DNA of 6,753 bases from Accumulibacter sp. (GCA_003538495.1 DPSD01000701.1:1-6753); one strand, 5' to 3'; counted from the stretch's first letter, positions 1 to 6,216 are shown. Translations and numbers: made by a program. The notes: generated by a model not told the origin, from the letters alone.

Positions 1-106
1 CACGCGTCAAAACCTCCGTCACCCCATCATGCGAACGTTCAGAAATGCTGCCATCCGGATGTTCTTCCATGAAATCACGTACTGTTGGCAATACCTTCAA
101 TTTCAT
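1..106 (-). CDS. Partial unknown reading frame at the left edge
   Basis: An open frame begins with ATG at 106-104 and runs off the window without a stop, giving 35 visible residues that start MKLKVLPTVRDFMEEHPDG. I do not recognise the product. The ATG overlaps the TGA of the AbiEi-like remnant upstream (103-105) as ATGA, a common arrangement for coupled genes. No independent Shine-Dalgarno sequence is visible before it. The other two minus-strand frames contain stops here, so this is the only open minus-strand frame. Codon choice (AAA, TTG, GTA, CCA, ACA) is less GC-rich than in the conjugation genes, which suggests DNA of a different origin. It could be a real downstream gene, a foreign fragment, or a chance open frame. 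Confidence 0.27.
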   Translation of the reverse strand, partial: MKLKVLPTVRDFMEEHPDGSISERSHDGVTEVLTR

Positions 107-234
107 ATCAAGCCGTGGGCGGCAAGCGAGTAAGCCCCCCCGAACTGGCTCAGGGTGGCAAGGTCGAACGGCGCCCCGCGGGGGAGTCCCGCCTGCAGCC
201 GCTTGATTACCTGGTGCCTAGAATTTCCATCCAT
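103..234 (-). pseudogene. Truncated AbiEi-like antitoxin N-terminus
   Basis: From ATG 234-232 the frame encodes 43 residues. It contains IKRLQAGLPRGAPFDLATL followed by SQFGG, which I recognise as the start of the N-terminal winged-helix domain of AbiEi-type type IV antitoxins (AbiEi_3_N-like). Full-length family members are about 190-280 residues. Here the frame stops soon after the LAA segment, at TGA 105-103, before the GWL-and-onward part usually seen. A run of seven G/C bases just before the divergence (minus-strand GGGGGGG) is a possible slippage site. However, neither alternative frame restores an obvious AbiEi continuation, so deletion or recombination is more likely than a simple frameshift. 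The frame is open up to ATG 303, but the Met at 234 matches where such proteins normally begin. No clear ribosome binding site precedes it. In the family the intact protein represses its own promoter and neutralises the nucleotidyltransferase toxin AbiEii; no toxin gene is visible. Assignment rests on motif memory only. Confidence 0.5.
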
Positions 235-332
235 GCTATAAAAATAGCACGGAATCAAATCAGCCTCTAGAGCTATCGCAAGAACGTGCAGGGAAAGTAG
301 CATAACGTTTGATTTATAGTGCAGAATCTAAT
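235..332. promoter_or_regulatory. AT-rich possible divergent promoter region
   Basis: This is the most AT-rich non-coding stretch in the window and lies between the minus-strand AbiEi-like remnant and plus-strand DUF3742. TATAGT at 315-320 (+) and TATAAA at 318-313 (-) each match the -10 consensus at five of six bases, but neither has a good -35 box at 16-18 bases. A minus-strand extended -10-like TGCTATTTT lies close to the remnant's start. A perfect inverted repeat, GCTAT-AAAA-ATAGC at 235-248, abuts that ATG and could be an operator, since AbiEi-type proteins bind inverted repeats in their own promoters. The rest of the leader to DUF3742 (333-444) shows no further feature I can support. 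Confidence 0.25.
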
Positions 333-444
333 CGACCTGCGACCGCTCTGCCAGCCGCAACCCGGCCTCCTGATCGCGGTCTATGCTGGAGGGCAAGCCC
401 CAACCGGCCGCTCTTGAGGTGAGGCACCACTGAAACCGAGGCAC

Positions 445-813
445 ATGAGCATGACCACCAACACGCACAACGGGCGCTGGAGCCACCGGCTGGGCCGGGG
501 GGCTGGCCGTGCCTGGCGTGGATACCTGCGCCGCGAGCAGCGTGTCGCCGGCTGGCTGGTGACGCGCGGGGTGCCCGCAGGCGCGGCGACGGCGGTGCTC
601 TGGATCGTCAAGCTGGCCGTGCTTGGTATGCTGCTGTACTCCGTATCCTGGCTTGTCCTGCTGCTGGCCTTTGCGGTGGTCGCCGCATGGCTCGCGCGGA
701 ACGCCGATGCGGATGATGAGAACCAGCCAGAGTGGCGTGAAGGACACTCCGGCCATGGTCTGTACGACAAGAACGAGTGGCGCCACGACATGGGCGACTC
801 TGACGAGTCGTAG
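445..813 (+). CDS. DUF3742 family ICE protein
   Basis: The product is a small basic-then-acidic membrane protein of 122 residues, matching the DUF3742 family typical of ICEclc/PAGI-2-like elements; its function is unknown. Residues 1-35 are rich in Arg and Gly, including the family-like stretch WRGYLRREQRVAGWLV at about 25-39. RGVPAGAA follows, then hydrophobic segments covering about 48-84 (one long or two short membrane helices). The tail (87-122) is hydrophilic, with many Asp, Glu and His. GAGG at 438-441 is only 3 bases from ATG 445 but 9 bases from the in-frame ATG 451, so the true start may be residue 3. The gene is convergent with the TraG-type gene, with 28 bases between the stops, and so is transcribed apart from the tra operon. 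In related elements DUF3742 usually sits beside traG in this way. The family call is confident; the role is not known. Confidence 0.82.
   Translation: MSMTTNTHNGRWSHRLGRGAGRAWRGYLRREQRVAGWLVTRGVPAGAATAVLWIVKLAVLGMLLYSVSWLVLLLAFAVVAAWLARNADADDENQPEWREGHSGHGLYDKNEWRHDMGDSDES
795..810. repeat. Inverted repeat at the DUF3742/TraG convergence
   Basis: CGACTC (795-800), a TGAC loop (801-804) and GAGTCG (805-810) make a perfect 6-bp stem ending directly before the DUF3742 stop codon. It lies between two converging genes, so it could act as a weak bidirectional terminator or pause. Neither strand has a T-run after it, so it is not a canonical intrinsic terminator. It may also be chance within the Asp/Ser/Glu codons at the end of DUF3742. 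Confidence 0.3.
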
Positions 814-841
814 CTGCCCCATCGGTGCGAAAGGATGCGCC

Positions 842-2374
842 TTACTTCGCGCCGCCTTTCGACGCAGCCGTCATCGCAAGGCGAGAGCCACTACCTCCAG
901 CCGCCTTTGCGTCGCCGGTAGCGACGGTAAGCGCTCCAAGAATATTGCCTGCCCGTACACCAGCCCAGGCCAGTGCCATCACCCAAAACGTCGGCAGCAC
1001 GATGAACATCATCGCCATGACGAAGTTGAGCAGCATGTCGCCAAAGGCGTTGTTCAAGCCGATCAGCGGATCGAAGTTCGTGTGCGGCCTGTCCGCGCCA
1101 AACCCCCAGCCGTAGAGCGCGTCCAGGATCGTGCTGTCGATCCAGCGCGCGAGCTGGAACCAGAAGTCCACGAAGAACAGCGCGAACTGGACGCAGCTCA
1201 CCGTCACCACCGTCTTCAGGTCGTAGGTGCCGATCAGCAGCACCAGCGGGATGCAGATGACGAGCGCCATCTTGAGCATCGTCAGCACCATCGGCAGCGC
1301 CTGGCGCACCACGTCCATCGCCGGAAAAAAGCCCAGTGAGCCGACGGTCAGCCCCAGGTCGCTCGCGCCGCGCGTGACGACGTTCGGCAGCGTCTTGTCG
1401 ATCTGGCCGCCGTAGTCGGTGTAGACGGCGCCCTGGTTCATCTTCTGCTGCCTCGGTGAGACCACGGCGCGGATCACGGAGTCATTGACCTCGCTCGACG
1501 ACAGGAAGCCCACCCAGCGCCCGATGCGGGTCAGCAGGTCCGGGTCCACCTGTGCCAGCAGCCGGCTGTGCAGTCCCTGGCCGCCATCGGCCCACCACTG
1601 CCGGCAGGACGGATAGCCGCCGCCGCTGTCCACCTGTGCCAGCCCCGCATCGCGGGTCGCGTCGTAGGGCCAGGCCGTGCGTGGGGTCTTGGCGCGATAG
1701 GTGTCATAGAAGCCGGGCGTGTCGAGGAAGTAACTCGACCCGATCCAGGTGACGTCGTTCATCTGCTCGTCGGAGAGCGTCGGCCGGTTCATGAACAGCT
1801 TGGCGCGCGACGGCCCGTAGCAGTCGTGCGTGAAGTCGGCGACCTCCTGTGCCAGCACCGGATCGTCGATGCGCGTGGCATCCACATCCATGCGAATCTG
1901 ACGCAGGTCCGTGCCGCAGGGGATCGCCGCCACCGCGGAGCCCGTCACGGCTTTCGACAGCGCGTGCATGAAGAACCACCACACCGGCACCAGCGCGCTC
2001 TGGTCGTTGAGCGCCGTGTAGACGTTGGACCAGCCCGTGTCGTTGGGCAACGGGACGTTGACCTGGCATTGCGCGGAGCGCGTGGTGTCGAACTTGATCG
2101 TGGCGAGATCCACCGGGATGAACGGGATGCCGGCGAACATGATGACCACGATCGCCACCCACACCCGGTTCTCGATGCGCATCGACGACAGCACGCCCTT
2201 GTTGCCTTCGTCCGCACCCTCGCTGCGGGCCTTGAGCCATTCCTGGATCACGATGGCCACGAACGGCAGCGCGAACACGCCGCTGGCCACGAGAATGCTC
2301 CAGATGCCGTTGTTGACCACCCAAGCCACCAGGGTCAGGTAATACTCCAGGTAGTCCGTGGTGTAGAGCGTCAT
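842..2374 (-). CDS. TraG N-terminal-domain conjugal transfer protein
   Basis: This 510-residue inner-membrane protein matches the ICE-type 'TraG N-terminal domain' proteins (PF07916-like), thought to act in mating-pair assembly or stabilisation in F-like and class G transfer systems. Hydrophobic helices are visible at about 20-43, 71-90, 128-150 (weaker), 360-383, 388-408 and 447-475. A soluble, periplasm-sized section (about 155-355) lies between the two membrane blocks and carries four cysteines (153, 185, 257 and one at 103 before it). The C-terminus is a short Gly/Ala/Lys tail, KGGAK. F-plasmid TraG is about 940 residues with a large C-terminal domain used in stabilisation and entry exclusion; that part is absent here, as is usual for ICE versions. 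A strong ribosome site (GGGAGG, 5 bases before ATG) supports the start. It is the last gene of the minus-strand operon, 15 bases after the 117-aa protein. Confidence 0.86.
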   Translation of the reverse strand: MTLYTTDYLEYYLTLVAWVVNNGIWSILVASGVFALPFVAIVIQEWLKARSEGADEGNKGVLSSMRIENRVWVAIVVIMFAGIPFIPVDLATIKFDTTRSAQCQVNVPLPNDTGWSNVYTALNDQSALVPVWWFFMHALSKAVTGSAVAAIPCGTDLRQIRMDVDATRIDDPVLAQEVADFTHDCYGPSRAKLFMNRPTLSDEQMNDVTWIGSSYFLDTPGFYDTYRAKTPRTAWPYDATRDAGLAQVDSGGGYPSCRQWWADGGQGLHSRLLAQVDPDLLTRIGRWVGFLSSSEVNDSVIRAVVSPRQQKMNQGAVYTDYGGQIDKTLPNVVTRGASDLGLTVGSLGFFPAMDVVRQALPMVLTMLKMALVICIPLVLLIGTYDLKTVVTVSCVQFALFFVDFWFQLARWIDSTILDALYGWGFGADRPHTNFDPLIGLNNAFGDMLLNFVMAMMFIVLPTFWVMALAWAGVRAGNILGALTVATGDAKAAGGSGSRLAMTAASKGGAK

Positions 2375-2389
2375 GCCTGCCTCCCGGTC

Positions 2390-2743
2390 TCAGCCGTGCC
2401 GCAACAATTGGCTGGCTTCCAGCGCGACCACGGCGATCACGGCAGCGATCTCCGTGCGCAGCAGGCGCTGATGCGTTTCGCGGGACGGCTCCCGCCGCAA
2501 CAGGCGCCGACGCATCCACCACCAGCCGTAAGCCGTCGCTCCGTAGAGGCACAGACGCCACACGAAGAAGTGGCCGGCGTGCGCCTGCAGCCAGTGCTGC
2601 CAGCCCTCGACGCCGCCGACCACGTGGATGCCGGCGATGTTCACCGCCACCGCGGCGGCCACCACCAGCAAGGTCCACAGCAGCGCCACGCCGACACGGC
2701 GGTTGAACAGCCATGGCAGCCGCAGCCAGGCCAGGCGGCTCAT
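2390..2743 (-). CDS. Small three-helix membrane protein of ICE tra operon
   Basis: I recognise this 117-residue protein only as the hypothetical membrane protein usually found between the TIGR03755 and TraG-type genes in ICEs of this class; no function is known to me. Three hydrophobic helices are visible at about 18-40, 58-77 and 97-114. They are separated by a Trp/His-rich loop (VEGWQHWLQAHAGHFF) and a strongly basic loop (RRRLLRREPSRETHQRLLR, 78-96) that should face the cytoplasm. One cysteine (65) lies in the second helix. The start overlaps the TIGR03755 stop as ATGA (2740-2743), implying translational coupling. GGAG lies about 9 bases upstream of the ATG. Its place and topology suggest an inner-membrane partner of the TraG-type protein, but that is inference. 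Confidence 0.8.
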   Translation of the reverse strand: MSRLAWLRLPWLFNRRVGVALLWTLLVVAAAVAVNIAGIHVVGGVEGWQHWLQAHAGHFFVWRLCLYGATAYGWWWMRRRLLRREPSRETHQRLLRTEIAAVIAVVALEASQLLRHG

Positions 2744-4146
2744 GGCGTACCGCTCCGCGGCTTCTGGACTTCCCGCAGACGGTCGCGTGTGGTGTCGCCC
2801 TCGAAGACGCCGCGCGAGCCGGCAGCGCGGGTGCTGTGGCGCTGGATGATCGCCATCGCCGAGTTGCCGGCCAGCGTGCGGCGCAGCTCCAGCTCGGTCT
2901 TGAGGTTGTTGATCTCCTGCTCCAGCGCGCTGTTCTCCTGGTCGACCGCCTGCACGGCCAGCTCGTTGGCGGCGACGTTCGGCTCCTTCTTGCCGGTCAG
3001 CAACGTGCGTTGCAGCAGCAGGGCCTTCTCCAGCACGCTGGACAGCGCAGCCTCGGACGCGAGGCGCCGGCCCAGCACGTCCTGGTCGGGCTCGTCACGC
3101 AGGGCCTCGATCACGCCGCGGGTGATCGGCAGCGAGCTGCTGCCGGCCGCGTCGAGATTGGCCAGTGTCGTCGGCCGGGCGCCCGTCACCAGTTCCTGCA
3201 ACACCTGCAGCTTGGTCTCGTACTCTTCCTGGATCACTGGCGTGAGCCCGACGCCAGGCGTGGTCTGGGTCTTCGTGCAGTTTTCGCAGGTGCGTTGCTC
3301 GCGTTCGCCCAGCACGCGGTTCGCAAAGGCCGCGGCCGCGCCAGGCGACGACCAGGTCTGGCAGGTCAGGCGGTTGCCGCAGGCGCTGCGCGCGATCGAC
3401 GAGGTATCGGTGGCGCTGCGCCCGTTGAGCAGGTTGTAGCCCGCGCGCGTCACATCGCCGACCACCTTGATCGAACTCTGGCCGGAGCCGCCCGCGTTGC
3501 CGCCGCCGACCCAGGGCACGCCGTTGTTCCCCTTGTTGGACTCGGCCTGCTCGATGGCGGAGACGGCATCGGTGCTGCTGACCGCATCCCGCAGCGCCAT
3601 CCCTTCGGCGAGCTGGTCCCAGCCGGCCTGGCCGCCGGCCATGTCCGCCATGCGATTGGCGATGGCGCGGCAGGTCATCTTCGAGCGGTCGAAATCCAGG
3701 CGCGCCTGCAGGATGCCGTTGGTGAGCAGGTTGTACAGGCCCGGGTCGGCGCGCTGGATGATCAGCGCCGGCAGCGAGGCCACGGCGCTGGTGGCGTTCT
3801 GGATCACGTTGCTCATGATCGTCTGGAAGCCGTTGGTGATGCCGTTGAGCTGGTTCTGCAGCGTCGTGGTGATGCTCATGTCGCCGCAGATCAGGTTGCT
3901 GTTCCAGCCGACGCCGACGCCGATGCTCTGCATGTTGCCGGCACCACCCATCGACACGGCCCGGCCGCCGCCGATGCTGTAGAGCACGTCGTCGCCGATC
4001 ACGCTGCCGCTGACGTTCACGCCATTGGGATCGATGCGGGTCTGCGCCCAGGCGACGCCGACGACCAGCGTGATGGCCGCCACGAGCAGCGTGGCCCGCA
4101 GGGGCGACTTCGCGCGGCGCAGGAAGTGAGGGAGGGAGGCGGTCAT
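2740..4146 (-). CDS. ICE conjugation protein, TIGR03755 (PFL_4711-like) family
   Basis: This exported protein of 468 residues matches the TIGR03755 family of integrating-conjugative-element proteins, which holds the operon position of TraH-like proteins in F-type systems. A signal peptide is clear: basic residues 10-17, hydrophobic 18-33, and a likely cut after VAWA (34). The mature part begins with a Gly/Ser/Asn-rich stretch (40-90). It contains six cysteines (87, 159, 256, 262, 287, 290), two forming a CENC (CxxC) motif at 287-290. A heptad-like, Glu/Leu-rich segment at about 393-427 should form a coiled coil. The frame is open to an ATG at 4194, but that would overlap the upstream gene. 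ATG 4146 has AGGA 7 bases before it and starts directly at the signal peptide, so I chose it. It lies 10 bases after TIGR03756 and is coupled by ATGA to the 117-aa gene. The TraH-like role is inferred from order. Confidence 0.87.
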   Translation of the reverse strand: MTASLPHFLRRAKSPLRATLLVAAITLVVGVAWAQTRIDPNGVNVSGSVIGDDVLYSIGGGRAVSMGGAGNMQSIGVGVGWNSNLICGDMSITTTLQNQLNGITNGFQTIMSNVIQNATSAVASLPALIIQRADPGLYNLLTNGILQARLDFDRSKMTCRAIANRMADMAGGQAGWDQLAEGMALRDAVSSTDAVSAIEQAESNKGNNGVPWVGGGNAGGSGQSSIKVVGDVTRAGYNLLNGRSATDTSSIARSACGNRLTCQTWSSPGAAAAFANRVLGEREQRTCENCTKTQTTPGVGLTPVIQEEYETKLQVLQELVTGARPTTLANLDAAGSSSLPITRGVIEALRDEPDQDVLGRRLASEAALSSVLEKALLLQRTLLTGKKEPNVAANELAVQAVDQENSALEQEINNLKTELELRRTLAGNSAMAIIQRHSTRAAGSRGVFEGDTTRDRLREVQKPRSGTP

Positions 4147-4156
4147 CGTGGGTTCC

Positions 4157-5101
4157 TCACATGAAATCGACGCTGCCGAGGAAGACCTGGCCACGGCGCC
4201 GGCAGCAGGAGTACGGCCGCCACAAGGCCCAGGCGTAGTCGCCTTGCTGGGCCTGCACGCGGGTGCGGCTGTGCGGGAAGACCACGCAACTGTTCGAGAG
4301 CGTGGGCGTCAGCTCCTGCCACTTGCCCGTCGAGGCGTCGGTCTCCATCAGCGCGCCGGCCGGCCAGTAACCGTCGCGGGCGTTGGCCAGCAGGGGCTGG
4401 TACACGTGAATCTGGTTGCGGCGCGTCACGATGTCGCCCGCGCGCTGCGCGACCACGGCGCCGCTCTTGTGGTCGTCGGTCTGGTGCAGGAAGCCACCGC
4501 GGGGATACACGTTGCCCCAGAGGTTCAGGCCGGTGCGCGTACCGATTTCGCGCCGGCCGGGGATGAGCGCTTCGGGGTAGAACGCTTCCGGGATGTTGTA
4601 GCGCCAGGCGATCGTGTCGAGCGTGCTCAGCAGATACGGCATGAAGGCCGTGCCAGCGCCTTCGCAGGTGTAGCCGGAGGCGCTGGCGAACTGGCTGAAC
4701 ACCATCCCGGCCGGATGGCCGATGACATCGGCGTTCTTGAACTTGGCGAGGTTGTTCTCGTTGTCGTGATTGGTCGTACCGTCACCGCCAGCCTTGGCGG
4801 TCGGGTTGGGCATGCTCATCGCCCTGACTTCCAGCCACGGGTTTTCGCCGGTGTTCGAGTAGCTCGACACCACCGCATCGGGGACGTAGTGGCGCACCTT
4901 GACGGAGGTGCGAACCGAGCAGCCGAAGGGCGTGCAGTACAGCCAGTAGCAGATTCCGACCACGCGGTATTCGAGGCAGTCGGGGGACAGCGCCGACGAG
5001 ACGATGGTGGCGGTGTCCAGGGCGAACGTCGATGTGGCCGCGCCCAGCAGCAGCGAGGCGGCGGTGGCGCGCAGACGCCGGGACGCCAGCAGGAGGCTCA
5101 T
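4157..5101 (-). CDS. ICE conjugation protein, TIGR03756 (TraU-like) family
   Basis: This exported protein of 314 residues matches the TIGR03756 (PFL_4710-like) family, related in character to TraU of F-like transfer systems, which is needed for DNA transfer and mating-pair stability. The signal peptide covers residues 1-27 (two Arg clusters, hydrophobic ATAASLLLGAA, probable cut after TFA). The mature part has eight cysteines (42, 51, 56, 61, 146, 272, 299, 300). Four of these fall in the early segment CLEYRVVGICYWLYCTPFGC, and a CC pair lies near the C-terminus; this points to several disulfides in the periplasm. Other family-like segments are NLWGNVYPRGGF (193-204) and YWPAGALME (245-253). 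The ATG overlaps the TIGR03757 stop as ATGA (5098-5101), and GGAG lies about 9 bases before it. The next gene starts 10 bases downstream. Export and family membership are well supported; the exact mechanical role is not. Confidence 0.88.
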   Translation of the reverse strand: MSLLLASRRLRATAASLLLGAATSTFALDTATIVSSALSPDCLEYRVVGICYWLYCTPFGCSVRTSVKVRHYVPDAVVSSYSNTGENPWLEVRAMSMPNPTAKAGGDGTTNHDNENNLAKFKNADVIGHPAGMVFSQFASASGYTCEGAGTAFMPYLLSTLDTIAWRYNIPEAFYPEALIPGRREIGTRTGLNLWGNVYPRGGFLHQTDDHKSGAVVAQRAGDIVTRRNQIHVYQPLLANARDGYWPAGALMETDASTGKWQELTPTLSNSCVVFPHSRTRVQAQQGDYAWALWRPYSCCRRRGQVFLGSVDFM

Positions 5102-5547
5102 GGCTGCGTGCTCCGGTAGGCGTTGATGCGCGCGATGGCGCGGGACACGTCGGGCTCGCCGTAGACCACATAGCGTCGATCGACCACCACGGCGGGAATC
5201 TTGGCGATGCCCAGTCCCCAGGCATCCGCGACACCTTGATAGGCATGACCGATGCGGCGCTGCAGCGCCTCGCCGCCGTCATGCAACCGCTGCCGCACCA
5301 CGGCTGCGGCCTGTTGCGGGTCGGCCGGCAGGTGCGCGGCGAGTTCGACCTCGATGCGCGTGGCCTGGTCCAGCTCGATGATCCGCACGCCGGCCGGGGC
5401 CTGCACCGGATGACGGCTGTCGGTGACGACGAGCACATCGGCGGCCGCCGCGATGGGACCGAGCAGCGCGGCGCACAGTCCAGCGGCCAGCCGGGCGGCC
5501 AGGAGGCGCCGCGAGGCGGCAGGAAGGTTGAGGGAATGAGCCGGCAT
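5098..5547 (-). CDS. ICE conjugation protein, TIGR03757 (DUF1525) family
   Basis: This small exported protein of 149 residues fits the TIGR03757 / DUF1525 family (PFL_4709-like) found directly upstream of TIGR03756 in these elements. The signal peptide spans about 1-36 (Arg pair at 13-14, hydrophobic Ala/Leu core, cut near AAAA-D). The mature part looks like a reduced thioredoxin fold. A first strand, ADVLVVTD, is followed by helices. Then comes GLGIAKIPAVVVDRRYVVYG (111-130), where IPA resembles the cis-proline loop, and a final helix DVSRAIARIN. It has no cysteine after the signal peptide (Cys25 lies inside it), so it cannot be a redox enzyme and is more likely structural. GGAGG, 6 bases before ATG, marks the start. 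It is the first gene of the five-gene operon that ends with the TraG-type gene, and follows a terminator-like hairpin and a leader without a consensus promoter. Confidence 0.85.
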   Translation of the reverse strand: MPAHSLNLPAASRRLLAARLAAGLCAALLGPIAAAADVLVVTDSRHPVQAPAGVRIIELDQATRIEVELAAHLPADPQQAAAVVRQRLHDGGEALQRRIGHAYQGVADAWGLGIAKIPAVVVDRRYVVYGEPDVSRAIARINAYRSTQP

Positions 5548-5661
5548 GTCGCGCCTCCGCGGAGTCGATGCAGACTCGTAGTCGAGCGCAACGCAGATCA
5601 GGGGACGACAAAGAAACCGAAACCGGTCAGTCCCGATTTCTCTGCGGGTCGGCGAAAGGAA
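5548..5661 (-). promoter_or_regulatory. Leader of the TIGR03757-TraG operon, no clear promoter
   Basis: This spacer lies between the terminator-like hairpin after radC and the first gene of the tra operon, so it should hold any separate promoter for the operon. I see no convincing sigma-70 -35/-10 pair on the minus strand; candidates such as TTGTCG or TTTCGG lack a partner at proper spacing. A perfect 10-base palindrome, CTCCGCGGAG (5555-5564), overlaps the ribosome binding site. A nearby short inverted repeat pairs GAGTC (5562-5566) with GACTC (5573-5577). These might bind a regulator or lower translation, but may be chance in GC-rich DNA. Confidence 0.25.
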
Positions 5662-5682
5662 ACGGGAGCCAAGGGCTCCCGT
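5662..5682 (-). terminator. Probable intrinsic terminator after radC
   Basis: ACGGGAGCC (5662-5670) and GGCTCCCGT (5674-5682) pair perfectly as a 9-bp, GC-rich stem with a 3-base loop. On the minus strand the stem is followed at once by TTCCTTTC, a pyrimidine run with five T's in eight bases. On the plus strand no T-run follows, so the signal is directional. It begins 34 bases after the radC stop, which fits a terminator for radC and would make the downstream tra operon a separate or attenuated transcription unit. Confidence 0.6.
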
Positions 5683-5715
5683 GGTGATGACATGAATGCG
5701 CGTCGGCTGGTGCTG

Positions 5716-6210
5716 CTACAACAAGCCGGCTTCGGCGAACGAGTACGGGCTGCCCTTGCCGACGATGAAGTGATCCAGCACCCGGGCATCGACGGTGGCC
5801 AGGGCGCTCTTCAACCGCTCGGTGATCGCACGATCAGCGGCCGAGGGCTCGGTGTTCCCCGAGGGATGCTGATGCGCCAGGATCAGCGCCGAAGCGTTGA
5901 GCGCCAGCGCACGCTGGACCACCACCCTCGGATACACCGAAGTCTGGTCGACCGTGCCCTTGAACAGCGGCTCGAAGGCGAGCACCTGGTGCTGGTTGTC
6001 GAGAAACACGACGGCGAAGATTTCGTTCGGCTCCGCGACCAGTTTCAGGCGCAGGTAGTCGCGCACGGCGGCGGGACTGCCCAGCGCTGGACCGGCCTTG
6101 AACACGCGGTTCTCCAGCAGGGTGATGGCCTGCCGGATGATCCAGTCTTCGTGCTGGGCGGCGATCAGGGTGAGCGACTCCGGGCGGGAGTCGGCGATGA
6201 CAAGAGACAT
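5716..6210 (-). CDS. radC: RadC-like JAB/MPN domain protein
   Basis: The product is a 164-residue RadC-family protein consisting of the JAB/MPN domain without the N-terminal helix-hairpin-helix part of chromosomal RadC (about 220 residues), the usual form in ICEs. The zinc-site (JAMM) residues are all visible: Glu63 in [10 protein letters not shown], His113 and His115 in HQHPSG, Ser123 and Asp126 in the SxxD motif. The frame opens further upstream to an ATG at 6339, but GGAGG lies 6 bases before ATG 6210, and the resulting length is the family's usual one, so I chose 6210. The family's biochemical role is unsettled. The early DNA-repair claim for E. coli radC was traced to a recG allele, and in mobile elements it may serve DNA processing or metalloprotease-like functions. 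It is followed by a terminator-like hairpin. Its leader carries complementary elements that may influence translation. Family assignment is very secure. Confidence 0.93.
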   Translation of the reverse strand: MSLVIADSRPESLTLIAAQHEDWIIRQAITLLENRVFKAGPALGSPAAVRDYLRLKLVAEPNEIFAVVFLDNQHQVLAFEPLFKGTVDQTSVYPRVVVQRALALNASALILAHQHPSGNTEPSAADRAITERLKSALATVDARVLDHFIVGKGSPYSFAEAGLL

Positions 6211-6216
6211 GGCGAA

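Noticed and set aside
85..270. Plus-strand small frame at the left flank
   Set aside because: It is antisense to the AbiEi-like remnant, has no ribosome site and no recognisable product.
328..822. Minus-strand frames opposite DUF3742
   Set aside because: DUF3742 is recognisable on the plus strand; the opposite frames have the Pro/Ala/Arg/Ser-rich composition of mirror frames and no start signal.
1568..3439. Very long plus-strand open frame (623 codons) across the TraG, 117-aa and TIGR03755 genes
   Set aside because: It is antisense to three well-supported genes, crosses their boundaries, and its product is rich in Arg, His, Ala and Gly with no recognisable domain, as expected of a mirror frame in GC-rich DNA.
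2713..4164. Long plus-strand frame opposite TIGR03755
   Set aside because: It covers almost exactly the opposite strand of TIGR03755, lacks a ribosome site, and its composition is low-complexity Ala/Arg/His/Gly.
4147..4194. Upstream ATG for TIGR03755
   Set aside because: It would overlap the end of TIGR03756 by 38 bases and place 16 residues before a normal signal peptide; ATG 4146 has its own ribosome site.
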